Assembly: GCA_905235775.1 (NCBI GenBank) | Contig: CAJOMY010000026.1 | Location: 2,759 to 17,794, forward strand | DNA length: 15,036 bases | Direction of reading: 5' to 3' | DNA from: an uncultured Bacteroidales bacterium | GTDB lineage: Bacteria > Bacteroidota > Bacteroidia > Bacteroidales > UBA932 | Part shown: positions 14,668 to 15,036 of the stretch, one piece after another | Layout: every line of letters begins with the position of its first letter | Position numbering within the stretch: position 1 is the first letter of the stretch | Program-made: the position numbers and the translations under genes | The notes under the pieces: generated by a model | What the model was told of the DNA's origin: nothing | Seen by the model: the letters and a program-made list of their open reading frames with translations, nothing else | Databases searched by the model: none

Positions 14668-14901
14668 TTATTCCTCCTCCTCTTCTTCGGCGGCGGTCTC
14701 CTGCTTGTGGACCTTGTCGAGCGCATCCTCGATCTTGTCGAGACCCTTGAGGACGGCGGCGCGGCCGTTGTTGAAAGCCTCCGAGCCTTTTTCTTTGATG
14801 TCGTCGATGACTTCCTCTCCCTTCTCGGTCTTGGCGAGAAGCAGCAGGGCGGCGCCGGTCACGGCGCCGGCCAGAAATGCGAAAATTCTTCCGTTGGCCA
14901 T
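14668..14901 (-). CDS. YtxH domain protein
   Basis: A 77-residue protein. One membrane segment at about 5-22 (RIFAFLAGAVTGAALLLL) leads directly into AKTEKGEEVIDDIKEKG, the hallmark of the YtxH family (glycine-rich membrane helix followed by TxxGxExxxDI). The remainder is a charged helix ending in a run of glutamates (EEEEEE). YtxH proteins are small membrane-anchored proteins linked to general stress in Bacillus; in Bacteroidales they commonly sit beside holin-family genes. It starts 13 bp after the stop codon of the ribonuclease R gene and ends 3 bp before the holin-like gene. Confidence 0.85.
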   Translation of the reverse strand: MANGRIFAFLAGAVTGAALLLLAKTEKGEEVIDDIKEKGSEAFNNGRAAVLKGLDKIEDALDKVHKQETAAEEEEEE

Positions 14902-14914
14902 AGTAATTCAGTGT

Positions 14915-15036
14915 TTATTCAGGGTTGTTTTCAATCAGTTCGTAGTCAAGCAGGCGCTGCTCCAGGTTGGTGCTCTTGACCCGGATGCGGACCGGGTCGC
15001 CGAGGCGGAACTGATGATGGCGGCGCTTGCCGACGA
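14915..15036 (-). CDS. rnr: Ribonuclease R, C-terminal end (partial)
   Basis: Only the last 39 codons are in the window; the gene continues beyond base 15036. The fragment reads VGKRRHHQFRLGDPVRIRVK, then STNLEQRLLDYELIENNPE and a TAA stop. This matches the final beta-strands of the S1 RNA-binding domain at the C-terminus of RNase R/VacB exoribonucleases, where RLGDPVRVRV and LDYELI are characteristic. RNase R degrades structured RNA 3' to 5'. Another S1-domain protein could have a similar ending, but the position of this S1 strand at the very C-terminus fits rnr best. The three small genes that follow on the minus strand are probably co-transcribed with it. Confidence 0.75.
   Translation of the reverse strand, partial: VGKRRHHQFRLGDPVRIRVKSTNLEQRLLDYELIENNPE

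Noticed and set aside
14218..14979. A 253-codon plus-strand open frame opposite the YtxH/holin genes
   Set aside because: Its composition (Glu, Gln and Leu runs) is the complement of the membrane and acidic segments of the minus-strand genes; it has no domain.

Overview
The window reads as chromosomal DNA of a GC-rich member of the Bacteroidota, most likely order Bacteroidales. The evidence is a large TonB-dependent receptor with an N-terminal carboxypeptidase-regulatory-like domain, BACON-domain lipoproteins, short hydrophobic leaders ending in a lipobox cysteine, promoter -7 boxes of the Bacteroidetes form TAnnTTTG, and a small YtxH/holin-like gene set behind ribonuclease R. I cannot name a genus from sequence alone. 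No rRNA, tRNA, CRISPR array or complete mobile element is visible.

Layout. (1) 1-1206: a stand-alone AAA ATPase of the AAA_14/DUF4143 type. (2) 1207-1852: a scar zone with no intact gene. It holds a minus-strand terminator, a doubly broken TonB-dependent receptor relic (minus strand) and, abutting it head-to-head, a fragment of a DNA-invertase-type serine recombinase (plus strand), followed by a promoter. (3) 1853-6899: an Oar-like TonB-dependent receptor and a BACON/OB-fold surface lipoprotein, 16 bp apart, closed by a strong terminator. (4) 6989-11514: three tightly packed predicted lipoproteins: a BACON-OB-NucA-type endonuclease, an endonuclease/exonuclease/phosphatase (EEP) family enzyme and an M3 peptidyl-dipeptidase, again closed by a terminator. 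(5) 11611-14070: phosphoglycerate mutase GpmI and type I mannose-6-phosphate isomerase ManA, 6 bp apart. (6) 14076-15036, minus strand and convergent: the 3' end of ribonuclease R, then a YtxH-like protein, a holin-like membrane protein and a small basic protein, all close or overlapping.

How the genes may work together. Regions 3 and 4 are the most interesting part. A receptor that can energise import sits beside a lipoprotein built from BACON and repeated OB-like modules, then a lipoprotein nuclease with the same BACON and OB modules and complete catalytic residues, then a second lipoprotein of the DNase I-like fold, then a peptidase. I infer an envelope system that captures and degrades extracellular nucleic acid (possibly protein-bound), organised like a polysaccharide-utilisation locus but without SusD or glycosidases. 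This is a hypothesis: the receptor's substrate cannot be read from the sequence. Regions 5 and 6 look like ordinary housekeeping genes, apart from a palindrome-rich insertion within manA.
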